Shown here piece after piece: positions 33,941 through 42,276 of a DNA stretch of 64,000 nucleotides; position 1 is the first letter of the stretch, and the number at the start of each line of letters is the position of its first letter. The stretch is from positions 186,001-250,000 of the forward strand of contig NZ_JAUSTI010000005.1 in assembly GCF_030812775.1 (NCBI RefSeq). Reading direction: 5' to 3'. The stretch comes from Paenibacillus tundrae (lineage in GTDB: Bacteria > Bacillota > Bacilli > Paenibacillales > Paenibacillaceae). The notes under the pieces are model-generated. The model saw only the letters and a program-made list of their open reading frames with translations, was not told the origin of the DNA and searched no databases. Position numbers and translations under genes: made by a program.

Positions 33941-35868
33941 GCGCTATTGCGGGGATTGTTCACACCGAGGGTCAAGAAGCATTGTGGGAGGATAGTTGGC
34001 GTTTGTATGCCAGCTTGGGTCATATTCCAGCGGACACAACAGGGGTGTGGAAGGGCAATGAAGCATTCCTAAGCTGTCATGCACAGTGGATTACACCAGA
34101 ATCAGTTCATGAAAAAATACCTTTCTATGACGAGGCTAACGGCCTATCTATTACCGCCGATGCTATCTTGGACAATCGGGAGCAATTAGCAGACCAATTG
34201 CAGATATCCAGAAGAGAATTAGCCGAGTTGGCAGATAGTGAGTTAATTCTAAGAGCTTATCAACGATGGCAGACAGACGTGACAAGCAAGCTACTTGGAG
34301 ACTTTGCTTTTGCCATCTGGGATGATCGCAAGCGTACGTTGTTTGCGGCAAGAGATATTACGGGCATGAGATCCCTGTACTATCGCCATGATGGACAGCG
34401 CTTTGCCTTCTGCACCCTAATGAATCCTCTGTTGTCCTTGGAGGGTGTTTCCAAAGAATTAAGCGAATCCTGGTTATCTGAGTTTCTCGCGATCCCCGCA
34501 ATGCATGGCGCTGCAGACATTCAATTGACTGCATATCGGGGTGTGAGGCAGCTGCCTCCGGCGCATACGCTGCTTTTTCGAGACGGTAAGGTCGAGTTGA
34601 ACCAGTATCATCGCTGGGATGAGGTTGAACCACTTCGCCTCAAATCAGATGGAGAGTATGTAGAAGCATTCCGTGAGGTTTTTGCACAAGCTGTAAGCAC
34701 ACGATTGCGGACTCATCGGCAAGTCGCTGCTGCCTTAAGTGGTGGCCTTGACTCAGGAGCAGTTGTTGGTTTTGCCTCAGGTACATTGCGAAGCCAAGGG
34801 AAAAAGCTAAACGCCTATAGTTATGTGCCTGTGTCTGATTTCAAAGATTATACACCCAAAACACTGCTTGCAGATGAACGACCTTTCATTCGATCTACAG
34901 TGAATCATGTAGGCAACATTTCGGAGAATTATCTGGATTTTGAAGGCAGAAGTCCCTTCAGTGAAGTGGATACATGGCTTGACATGATGGAGATGCCGTA
35001 TAAATTTTTTGAAAATTCATTCTGGATTCGAGGCTTTTATGAAAAGGCCAGTGAGCAGGATGCGGGCGTTTTACTTACCGGAGCAAGGGGCAACTTTACG
35101 ATTTCCTGGGGACCGGCACTAGAATATTACGCAAGCTTAATGCGAAGTGGACGTTGGGTGAGACTGTTCAAAGAAATGAAGCAATATAGTGAGCGTACAG
35201 GAATGAAATTTTCACGGATTGCTCGAATCACAGCGCAGAAGGCGTATCCAGAGCGATTTCAGTCATCCCGAAGTGGTGGAATTCCACACGCAACCAATCA
35301 ATTAATTCATCCTGAATTCGCCAAAAAAACAGGCGTGTTGGATCGTTTGGGCTCACTGGTTGTGCTACAAGGTGGCGCACAGGCAGACGCTCTGGAAGTA
35401 AGAGCAGAGAAGTTCAATAATCTGGCGATTGCGAGCAAAAATGGGGCAATGGCGACGAAATGTTCACTTCGTTATCGTGCCTGGGAGCGAGATCCTACGA
35501 GTGATGCACGTGTGATACAGTTTTGTCTCTCTGTACCGATTGAGCAGTATGTTAATCAAGGTACAGACCGATCATTAATCCGCCGGGCAACTTCACCCGA
35601 GTTACCGGATAATGTGAGACTGAATCAGCGAGTGCGAGGTGTTCAACCAGCCGATTGGTTACATCGCATGATTCCGGATTGGGGAGCATTCACAAGTGAA
35701 ATTCGGGCATTATGTTCTGATAGTCGAGTAGCCGGCATATTAAACACGGATCGAATTTATGCGGCTCTTCAAAACATACCTCAGCCTCGTCCTGAGCTTG
35801 CATCGCATCCTGACTTGCGCTTAATGATGCATAGCCTCATTGTGTACCGGTACATCCGACAATTCTGA
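33937..35868 (+). CDS. Lasso peptide macrolactam synthetase (asparagine-synthetase-like, C protein)
   Basis: A 643-residue homologue of asparagine synthetase B. The N-terminal glutaminase-like domain begins MSAIAGIVHTEGQ: Ser replaces the catalytic Cys2, so glutamine cannot be hydrolysed, as is usual in lasso cyclases. The C-terminal synthetase domain has the ATP-binding PP-loop SGGLDSGAV (from Ser268). It should adenylate the Asp9 side chain of the core peptide and close the ring onto the freed N-terminal Ala. It is translationally coupled to the sulfotransferase upstream, and the precursor gene follows 64 bp later. Confidence 0.93.
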   Translation: MSAIAGIVHTEGQEALWEDSWRLYASLGHIPADTTGVWKGNEAFLSCHAQWITPESVHEKIPFYDEANGLSITADAILDNREQLADQLQISRRELAELADSELILRAYQRWQTDVTSKLLGDFAFAIWDDRKRTLFAARDITGMRSLYYRHDGQRFAFCTLMNPLLSLEGVSKELSESWLSEFLAIPAMHGAADIQLTAYRGVRQLPPAHTLLFRDGKVELNQYHRWDEVEPLRLKSDGEYVEAFREVFAQAVSTRLRTHRQVAAALSGGLDSGAVVGFASGTLRSQGKKLNAYSYVPVSDFKDYTPKTLLADERPFIRSTVNHVGNISENYLDFEGRSPFSEVDTWLDMMEMPYKFFENSFWIRGFYEKASEQDAGVLLTGARGNFTISWGPALEYYASLMRSGRWVRLFKEMKQYSERTGMKFSRIARITAQKAYPERFQSSRSGGIPHATNQLIHPEFAKKTGVLDRLGSLVVLQGGAQADALEVRAEKFNNLAIASKNGAMATKCSLRYRAWERDPTSDARVIQFCLSVPIEQYVNQGTDRSLIRRATSPELPDNVRLNQRVRGVQPADWLHRMIPDWGAFTSEIRALCSDSRVAGILNTDRIYAALQNIPQPRPELASHPDLRLMMHSLIVYRYIRQF

Positions 35869-35932
35869 TACCGGTGTGGTGCTAATGACTGGTGCCTAAC
35901 CCAACATGCACTCATGAAAGGGGGTGAACACA

Positions 35933-36073
35933 ATGCAAATCGAAAAGAAGCAATGGCAAGCTCCAGCACTTGAAGTTTTGGAAGTAAACCAAACCCTCGC
36001 GGGTAAAGGTTACAGACAAATCGACTGGATCACAGAACACGACGCTGATCTGTATGATCCACCTGTTTCCTAA
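35933..36073 (+). CDS. Lasso peptide precursor (A), paeninodin-like, 46 residues
   Basis: A small gene with AAAGGGGGTG before ATG 35933. The leader is residues 1-22 (MQIEKKQWQAPALEVLEV then NQTL) and contains the Trp/Pro/Leu pattern recognised by B1 proteins, with Thr at the penultimate leader position as in other lasso precursors. Cleavage after Leu22 would release a 24-residue core: AGKGYRQID, where Ala1 and Asp9 form a 9-membered ring, then the loop and tail WITEHDADLYDPPVS. The C-terminal Ser24 is the expected substrate of the adjacent HPr-like kinase. Tyr5 and Tyr19 are the candidate sulfation sites; Tyr19 sits in an acidic stretch. Confidence 0.9.
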   Translation: MQIEKKQWQAPALEVLEVNQTLAGKGYRQIDWITEHDADLYDPPVS

Positions 36074-36105
36074 GTAAGAAGCAATAAGCATTGTCATTAT
36101 ACTTA

Positions 36106-36146
36106 AAGGGCGGAAAGGCAATAGCTTTCTTTTCGCCTCCGCCCTT
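36106..36146 (+). promoter_or_regulatory. Alternative hairpin after the precursor gene
   Basis: AAGGGCGGA (36106-36114) pairs with TCCGCCCTT (36138-36146), with an inner GGC/GCC extension. Its right arm overlaps the left arm of the terminator at 36141-36179, so only one of the two can form at a time. Confidence 0.65.
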
Positions 36147-36179
36147 ATATTAAGCAACACCAATATAAGGGCTTTTTTT
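36141..36179 (+). terminator. Intrinsic terminator between precursor and tailoring genes
   Basis: A perfect 11-bp stem pairs GCCCTTATATT (36141-36151) with AATATAAGGGC (36162-36172) around a 10-nt loop, followed by seven T. Partial read-through would give more precursor than enzyme mRNA, as is usual for ribosomally made peptides. Confidence 0.9.
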
Positions 36180-36289
36180 ACTTGTTTAAGAGGTTGTACC
36201 GTTCAAAAATACGTTAGCTCATTATGCTTATTACTGCAAGCAGATGTTTTGAATATGCATGTTTAATAACTTGTCAAGAGGAGGCGTTT

Positions 36290-37237
36290 ATGTTGTCTCT
36301 GCGTTATGAAGCTTATGGATTACACTGGATAAGCCAGATTCACATGCCCGAGCTCCGGATTGTGCCAAGCGGTCATGAACCGATGACGAAGACCACGGAC
36401 GTATACATAGAGTCCACCGATTTAACTGCCCTGTGGGAGTCATGGGATGTGGGGGAAACTAACTTTGTATGCAGAGAAGGAAGCCTTTTTTTTCGGGTAG
36501 CTGGAACAGGACTCTTCTTCATGGAGCAAGGACAGCGTATCCTGGTATCTCCTGAACCGGGAGCTGAAGAGAAAAAAGTTCGTTTATACATTCTGGGCAC
36601 ATGTATGGCTGTAATTATGATGCAGCGTAACATACTTCCACTTCATGGGAGTGCTGTAGTCATTGATGGATGGGCCTATGCATTTGTTGGTCACTCTGGT
36701 GCAGGGAAGTCTACATTATCGGCTGCACTTGCCTCACGCGGTTATCCGCTTATGACGGATGATGTAGTTGCACTGACGTGGGATGCAGGCGGAAGAGCTA
36801 TTGTATCGCCGGGATATCCCCAACAGAAATTATGGCAATCTAGCTTAGATGGCTTCGGGATGAACGAGCAGAACTATGCAACCATTCATGCCGAGGTAAC
36901 AAAATATGCGATACCTGTTCAGCATTATTTTTATGATCGGGCTGTTCCTCTTGCGGGAATATTCGAATTAGACCCGAGGCCGGAGGAAGCTTCAGCGAGC
37001 ATTCGAATGACAGAAGTCATGGGATTGGAGCGGTTGCATCTATTGTGTACACATACGTTTCGAAGCACACTTGTAGCACGCCAAGGACTCGCACAATGGT
37101 TGTTCGAGACCGTCTCTAGGTTGTCTGCAAGTATAGAAGTTCACCGAATTACGAGGTCAGGCTCTGAATTTACGGCGTTTGAGATGGTAGATCGGATCAT
37201 AGACCATGTACGCAAAGGAGTGTATACAGAACAATGA
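36290..37237 (+). CDS. HPr-kinase-like lasso peptide kinase (K)
   Basis: A 315-residue homologue of the C-terminal domain of HPr kinase/phosphorylase. LPLHGSAVVIDGWAYAFVGHSGAGKSTLSAAL contains the family His and the P-loop (about residues 134-142), followed by PLMTDDVVAL, the catalytic Asp pair region. Characterised relatives in the paeninodin and Thermobacillus clusters phosphorylate the C-terminal Ser of the lasso precursor; the precursor here ends in Ser, so the same reaction is expected. ATG 36290 follows AAGAGGAGG; an earlier ATG at 36224 in the same frame lacks a ribosome site. Its stop overlaps the next start (ATGA). Confidence 0.9.
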   Translation: MLSLRYEAYGLHWISQIHMPELRIVPSGHEPMTKTTDVYIESTDLTALWESWDVGETNFVCREGSLFFRVAGTGLFFMEQGQRILVSPEPGAEEKKVRLYILGTCMAVIMMQRNILPLHGSAVVIDGWAYAFVGHSGAGKSTLSAALASRGYPLMTDDVVALTWDAGGRAIVSPGYPQQKLWQSSLDGFGMNEQNYATIHAEVTKYAIPVQHYFYDRAVPLAGIFELDPRPEEASASIRMTEVMGLERLHLLCTHTFRSTLVARQGLAQWLFETVSRLSASIEVHRITRSGSEFTAFEMVDRIIDHVRKGVYTEQ

Positions 37238-37533
37238 ATATGACCCAACCAATCCAAGAGCAGGATCGCTTTGTACAGAAGGAAGGCCATCTCGTCAGTG
37301 ATATGGGCGGTGAGAAGGTCATGATGAGCATCCAAAGTGGCAGGTATTACAATCTGGGCAGTACAGGGGGACACATCTGGGAATTGATTGCGGAGGAGCG
37401 CACATTAGCTGAGCTGGTAGATGCACTTGCCTCGGAGTATGAGATTGATCCTGAGATTTGTCGTGCACAGGTTGTTCAGTTTCTGGAACATTTGACCCGA
37501 GAGGGATTAATTAACGTCACCCGTGGAGAATAG
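37234..37533 (+). CDS. Lasso peptide leader-recognition protein B1 (PqqD-like)
   Basis: A 99-residue PqqD-family protein (RiPP recognition element). Typical features are VSDMGGEKVMMSIQSGRYYNLGSTGGHIWELI, the winged-helix beta strands, and a C-terminal helical part ending QFLEHLTREGLINV. It binds the precursor leader and delivers it to the B2 protease and to the cyclase. It overlaps the kinase gene by 4 bp and is followed after 3 bp by B2, so the three are one translational unit. Confidence 0.93.
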   Translation: MNMTQPIQEQDRFVQKEGHLVSDMGGEKVMMSIQSGRYYNLGSTGGHIWELIAEERTLAELVDALASEYEIDPEICRAQVVQFLEHLTREGLINVTRGE

Positions 37534-37536
37534 AGA

Positions 37537-38031
37537 ATGTTTCGGAAAATGGTTCGCAAAATTAAAGCATACTTCTCATTGACACGGACTCTGCGTCTTA
37601 TGTTGTGGGAAGCATTCTTCTATCTCGGACTGGCGCGCATTCTCAAAGCAATGCCATTCGCCAAAATTGCTCCAGGGCTCGGCATCCCCATGCATGAGAC
37701 CCCGATGACTGGCCTAAATCGTAGTCAAATCGTTACCTTGCGGAATGTGTCTAAAGCGATTATGCTCGCAAGCAAAATCACACCATGGCAAAGCCGATGC
37801 CTCGTTATGGCTATTGCTGCAATGAGAATGCTAGAACGACGCAACATCAGTAGTACGCTCTATATGGGAACTGCTCGGAATAAAGAAGGACAGATGATGG
37901 CTCACGCCTGGCTTAGAAGTGGAAAGCTAATCGTGACTGGAGCTGACACGATGGATCAATACACCGTAGTTGGTGTGTTTGGTAAACAATGTTCAGAGAA
38001 GGGATCTGGGGAGATTGTCTATGAATCTTGA
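37537..38031 (+). CDS. Lasso peptide leader peptidase B2 (transglutaminase-like)
   Basis: A 164-residue cysteine protease of the lasso B2 family. The catalytic triad is visible: Cys88 in PWQSRCLVMA, His123 in MAHAWL and Asp137 in GADTMDQYTVVGVF. It should cut the precursor between Leu22 and Ala23. Length and spacing are typical of split B1/B2 systems in Firmicutes and Actinobacteria. The next gene overlaps its end by 11 bp. Confidence 0.92.
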   Translation: MFRKMVRKIKAYFSLTRTLRLMLWEAFFYLGLARILKAMPFAKIAPGLGIPMHETPMTGLNRSQIVTLRNVSKAIMLASKITPWQSRCLVMAIAAMRMLERRNISSTLYMGTARNKEGQMMAHAWLRSGKLIVTGADTMDQYTVVGVFGKQCSEKGSGEIVYES

Positions 38032-39208
38032 GTTTGAAGATTATACAACGGGGTTCCCGCAGGAACTCAAGCTGATGTTGTTGATGATCCAAAGTGAACC
38101 AACCACTCAAACATCAGGACTAGAAGCGATGGCTGAGAACATCGATTGGAATCTATTTATGCGCTTAGTATACCACCATCGGCTGTATTCGGTGCTATAT
38201 CTAAAGATCAAACATGGCAATATGTCATTTGTTCCAGCAAACGTCGTGGAGAGTTTCAGGCAGGAGTACACGGCGAATACATTTCGCATGTTACATCTAA
38301 CAGCAGAGATGGAGCATGTGTGCAGTGCCTTGGGTGGACAAGGAATTCGGAATATCACGCTGAAGGGACCAGCTCTGGCTCATGATCTGTATGGCGAGAT
38401 ATCCATGCGTACATCGAAGGATCTGGATATCCTTATTCCTTTGGATGATGTAGCAGCCGCAGAAGAAGTGCTAGAGACCCTTGGGTATGTAACGAAGGAA
38501 GGCACACGTATTACCGCAGTTCAGAGCTGGAAATGGCGAGAACATCATGTGTGTTATATGCATCCGGTCAAACGAACACAGGTAGAGGTTCATTGGCGAC
38601 TGAATCCAGATTCCGGCAAAGAGTCAGATTTTGAGGTGTTGTGGAAACGAAGCCGATTGAGCGCGTATACTCAAACTCCTGTTCGAATGCTGGAGAGAGA
38701 AGATCTGTGGGTTTACCTGGTGACACATGGTGCAAGACACGGCTGGTTCCGATTACGCTGGCTCTTAGATATTGATCAGATGATACGTACGAGGCCTATG
38801 GATACAGCTCTTCTAACGAAGCGTTTGAAAGCGGAGGGACGTATGGCGATTGGAACACAAGCTCTGCGATTAGTCTCAGCTCTGCTGAATACACCTCTGA
38901 ATTCGAGCTATCATTCGCTATTATCCTTGAATTCCAAGACAGGAGATCGGCTTGCAAGACACGGTGTGCTGTTTATGCATGAGATGGTTGAAAGCCCTGC
39001 ACATGTGAAGAGTTACCCGTCTTATCTGTTTGCACTGAGAAGTCGGAGACAGAAAATGTTTTTTTTCATTGAACGATTATATCCAAGCACTTGGGATGTG
39101 GAACAGTTTCCGCTCCCACGTTATTTGCACTTTTTATATTTTCCGTTACGTCCGTTCCTCTGGTTCTGGCGTCGAATGAAAAGGAACACGATGGCGGAAA
39201 GGGGATAA
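38021..39208 (+). CDS. Nucleotidyltransferase-fold tailoring protein of the lasso cluster (PsmN-like)
   Basis: A 395-residue protein of the nucleotidyltransferase family often called PF14907. LKGPALAHDLYGEISMRTSKDLDILIPLDDV supplies the Asp-x-Asp metal site (DLDIL), and VEVHWRL the third carboxylate. The homologue in the Bacillus pseudomycoidin cluster (PsmN) was reported to add hexose units to the phosphorylated peptide; by analogy this protein may decorate the phospho-Ser. ATG 38021 is chosen because of GGGGAG at 38008-38013; an ATG at 37970 would overlap B2 by 60 bp. The C-terminal third is basic and aromatic-rich. Confidence 0.85.
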   Translation: MNLEFEDYTTGFPQELKLMLLMIQSEPTTQTSGLEAMAENIDWNLFMRLVYHHRLYSVLYLKIKHGNMSFVPANVVESFRQEYTANTFRMLHLTAEMEHVCSALGGQGIRNITLKGPALAHDLYGEISMRTSKDLDILIPLDDVAAAEEVLETLGYVTKEGTRITAVQSWKWREHHVCYMHPVKRTQVEVHWRLNPDSGKESDFEVLWKRSRLSAYTQTPVRMLEREDLWVYLVTHGARHGWFRLRWLLDIDQMIRTRPMDTALLTKRLKAEGRMAIGTQALRLVSALLNTPLNSSYHSLLSLNSKTGDRLARHGVLFMHEMVESPAHVKSYPSYLFALRSRRQKMFFFIERLYPSTWDVEQFPLPRYLHFLYFPLRPFLWFWRRMKRNTMAERG

Positions 39209-39212
39209 CACG

Positions 39213-41129
39213 ATGCTCTCAGAACTTCAATTTTATATGCGTAAATTACGTAGTGTAACTGGACCCGTACTCTATTGGAATCTACTTGGGATGATCAGTA
39301 TCAGCTTGATGGAAGGCATCGGCATTTATATGTTAGTTCCGATGTTGAGCTTGATTGGAGTGTTCCAGCTGAACTCGGCCGGGATTCAGATCCCGTGGAT
39401 CTCCGATGCATTAAGTGGGTTATCTCAGAACAATCAGTTGCTTCTGGTACTTATAACTTTTGTTGTTATCCTCTCGGGTCAGGCATGGTTGCAACGTCTG
39501 CAGACGATTCGAAACACCAAAATCCAGCAGCAGTTTATACGGACACTACGCCTAGAAACCTATCGTTCAATCCTCGCGGCGGGCTGGCCTTTTTTTCTCC
39601 GAAAAAGAAAATCCGATTTTAACCATATATTAACGACTGAACTGGCACGGGTTAGCCAAGGTACGAATATTATGCTGCAAATGGCGGCTTCGTTGATCTT
39701 TACGGGTATTCAGATTGGTCTTGCTTTCTGGTTATCTGCCAAACTAACCACACTCGTACTGGTTTGTGGATTAGTGCTGTTCTTCGTTCTAAGGAAGTTC
39801 GTCAGACGTGCTAAGCAAATCGGAGATCAGACATCTGAATTCTCGCAACATTATTACCACGGGTTAACAGAACATTTTAACGGGATAAAAGATATCAAAA
39901 GTAACATGCTTGAAAGTTCTCATATCCATTGGTTTGACGGCATGTGTAAACGAATCGAACGTAATGTTATCCAGTTTAGCAAGCTTAATAGTGGAACACA
40001 GTTCATCCACAAGGTATCTTCAGCCGTAATTATTGCTGCGTTCATCTATCTCTCGATGCGTGTCCTAAATGTACCCCCAGCAAGTTTGCTGCTTATTATT
40101 CTTATTTTCTCCCGTTTGTGGCCGAGATTCACTTCTATTCAGTCTAATCTGGAGTATATCAGCTCCATGCTACCTGCATTTCGAATTGTTCGTGAGCTAC
40201 AGCTGGAGACGGAGAAAAGTCGTGAAATACATAATACCCTTACAGGTGCGGCATATCAGCCTGACTCTGATCCGTCAAGTCCTGGTCCGCGTTCCATGCG
40301 TATGAAAGCGAAAACCCAAGCCCAGGCCCAAGTGAACACAAATGGTATGGTGGAGGATATGCGTCCCATTCAGCCCTTGGAATTACTGCGCTCCATTAGC
40401 TGTGAGCATGTGAATTATCGGTATGAGGGGAGTAATACGTATGCTCTTCATGAAGCGAATGTTACAGTCCCGGCCAAAGGCATGACGGCTATTGTAGGTA
40501 AGTCGGGTGCGGGAAAAAGTACTCTGATCGATCTTATTATGGGTCTGATTCGACCGGAAAGTGGTCAGATTCTTATTGACGGTGAACCTCTCACCGAAAG
40601 CTCATTGCTTGCATGGCGAAGCTCGATTGGTTATGTGCCCCAAGATCCATTTTTGTTTCATACCAGCATTCGTGAAAACTTGCGTTTGGTTGACCCAGAT
40701 GCCAGCGAAGAACAGATGTGGCAAGCGTTACAGTTTTCGTCTTCGGCATCCTTCGTACGAAAATTACCACAGGGTCTAGATACCGTTATTGGTGATCGTG
40801 GCATAAGGTTATCCGGTGGTGAACGACAACGGTTAGTGCTTGCTCGTGTGATGTTGCGCAATCCTTCCGTGCTGGTATTAGATGAAGCGACAAGCGCATT
40901 AGACAGTGAGAATGAACAACATATTCACGAAGCGCTCGAACGCTTAAGAGGGCATGTAACGATCATTGTTATTGCCCATCGTTTGTCTACTATTCGTACA
41001 GCCGATCGTGTCATTGTCCTGGATGAAGGTCAGGTTATTCAGCAGGGCGGTTACCAGCAACTGTCCACCGATCCTGTAGGAACCTTCAGTAAGTTGCTCA
41101 ATATGCAGGCAGGTGTAGTAGGTCAGTAG
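39213..41129 (+). CDS. Lasso peptide ABC exporter (D), fused membrane and ATPase domains
   Basis: A 638-residue half-transporter. Residues 1-320 contain six transmembrane helices (starting GPVLYWNLLGMISISLMEGIGIYMLVPML). A hydrophilic linker of about 50 residues rich in Pro/Ser/Gln follows. The ATPase domain has Walker A GKSGAGKST, signature LSGGERQRL, Walker B VLVLDEAT and the switch His in IVIAHRLST. There is no N-terminal peptidase domain, as expected since B2 removes the leader. It should export the mature peptide and give the producer immunity. It starts 4 bp after the previous gene. Confidence 0.92.
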   Translation: MLSELQFYMRKLRSVTGPVLYWNLLGMISISLMEGIGIYMLVPMLSLIGVFQLNSAGIQIPWISDALSGLSQNNQLLLVLITFVVILSGQAWLQRLQTIRNTKIQQQFIRTLRLETYRSILAAGWPFFLRKRKSDFNHILTTELARVSQGTNIMLQMAASLIFTGIQIGLAFWLSAKLTTLVLVCGLVLFFVLRKFVRRAKQIGDQTSEFSQHYYHGLTEHFNGIKDIKSNMLESSHIHWFDGMCKRIERNVIQFSKLNSGTQFIHKVSSAVIIAAFIYLSMRVLNVPPASLLLIILIFSRLWPRFTSIQSNLEYISSMLPAFRIVRELQLETEKSREIHNTLTGAAYQPDSDPSSPGPRSMRMKAKTQAQAQVNTNGMVEDMRPIQPLELLRSISCEHVNYRYEGSNTYALHEANVTVPAKGMTAIVGKSGAGKSTLIDLIMGLIRPESGQILIDGEPLTESSLLAWRSSIGYVPQDPFLFHTSIRENLRLVDPDASEEQMWQALQFSSSASFVRKLPQGLDTVIGDRGIRLSGGERQRLVLARVMLRNPSVLVLDEATSALDSENEQHIHEALERLRGHVTIIVIAHRLSTIRTADRVIVLDEGQVIQQGGYQQLSTDPVGTFSKLLNMQAGVVGQ

Positions 41130-41185
41130 TGTAGGGCAATAGGTGTTGAGAGATGTAAGCATTGCTTCATGTTGTGCATTGTAAA

Positions 41186-41210
41186 GAGGCGCAGACTATA
41201 TCTGCGCCTC
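41186..41210. terminator. Hairpin at the end of the lasso operon
   Basis: GAGGCGCAGA (41186-41195) pairs perfectly with TCTGCGCCTC (41201-41210) around CTATA. The T-run is weak, but the exporter and the cysC gene converge here, so a bidirectional end is plausible. Confidence 0.7.
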
Positions 41211-41296
41211 ATATCTTTAACATGCGTCTGCGAACTGACAGTTACAACCTCATACCTTCTACCTTCAAACTTTGCAACATGATAACTGGTATGAGC

Positions 41297-41935
41297 TTAT
41301 CCGATCCGGTTCGTGGTTGTAGACAGGGGAAGTTGTAGAGAATCCGTCTGCTCTAGATGTCTTACGATTTCAGCTACAGCTTCGTCCAAAGAGAGCAGTT
41401 CTGTATCGATAACGAGTGAAGGTTCCTCAGGAACATCATAAGGTGCGGAGATCCCAGTGAAATGGGGGATATCCCCGTTACGAGCTTTCTTGTATAAACC
41501 TTTGGGATCACGCCGCTCACATTCCTCAATAGAACAACGAACATAGATTTCAATAAAATCACCAGGCTCGAATAACTGCTTGACCATTTCGCGATCCTCT
41601 GCGTGAGGAGAAATAAAAGCTGAGAGAACAATCAATCCAGCATCCACCATCAACTTAGATACTTCACCAATACGGCGTAGGTTCTCTTGACGATCGGTGG
41701 CGGTAAAGCCAAGATCCCGATTAAGTCCATGACGCACATTATCCCCATCCAGCACATAACAACGTATTCCTGCGTCGTATAGATGCTTCTCTAACGCAAA
41801 GGCAAGGGAGGACTTCCCTGCACCGGAAAGACCTGTGAACCACAGTGTACGGCTGCGATGACCATTGCGATGCTCACGTTCTTGTCGATCTAAACTGGAT
41901 TGTTGCCAGGTAATATTACGTTCTTCTCTCGTCAC
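41297..41935 (-). CDS. cysC: Adenylylsulfate kinase (APS kinase)
   Basis: A 212-residue enzyme that phosphorylates adenosine 5'-phosphosulfate to PAPS. The P-loop GLSGAGKSSLAFALE, the APS-binding YVLDGDNVRHGLNRDLGF and DRQENLRRIGEV, SAFISPHAEDR and the DPKGLYKKAR stretch are all present. There is no ATP-sulfurylase gene beside it. Its position next to a PAPS-using sulfotransferase in the convergent lasso operon suggests it supplies PAPS for that enzyme; alternatively it serves general sulfate assimilation. It starts at GTG 41935 behind AGGAAGAGG. Confidence 0.93.
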   Translation of the reverse strand: MTREERNITWQQSSLDRQEREHRNGHRSRTLWFTGLSGAGKSSLAFALEKHLYDAGIRCYVLDGDNVRHGLNRDLGFTATDRQENLRRIGEVSKLMVDAGLIVLSAFISPHAEDREMVKQLFEPGDFIEIYVRCSIEECERRDPKGLYKKARNGDIPHFTGISAPYDVPEEPSLVIDTELLSLDEAVAEIVRHLEQTDSLQLPLSTTTNRIG

Positions 41936-42276
41936 AGATATCCGCCTCTTCCTATGTAGAATATGTATAATATTTTAACATCTTTTCAAGATTATAGCAT
42001 CAAATTATACCTATCAATCATAGGCTATGTAAGGTATTTATTCTCAAGTAACAACCTATTTCTGCATTATAATATAGTATGGAATGGAGAGATCATAGGG
42101 AGCATGTTAAGTTCAATTTTGATCGCGCTTTAGGTCATGATTTTAATCTGGTAATACATTCATGAAGCCATATCCTGTTACTAAGAACCAAAATACATAT
42201 ATTTGCTGTCCCTAAGGCATATTACCTGTAGGTGTTTGTATTAAATAAACAATACTCAGGAACAGGGGCGAGTTGG
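41936..42276. other. AT-rich divergent region between cysC and pdaA
   Basis: This is a strongly AT-rich stretch with several TATAAT-like strings on both strands, for example TATAAT at about 42069-42074 on the plus strand, but no -35 that I trust. No gene or known RNA motif is visible. Confidence 0.4.
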
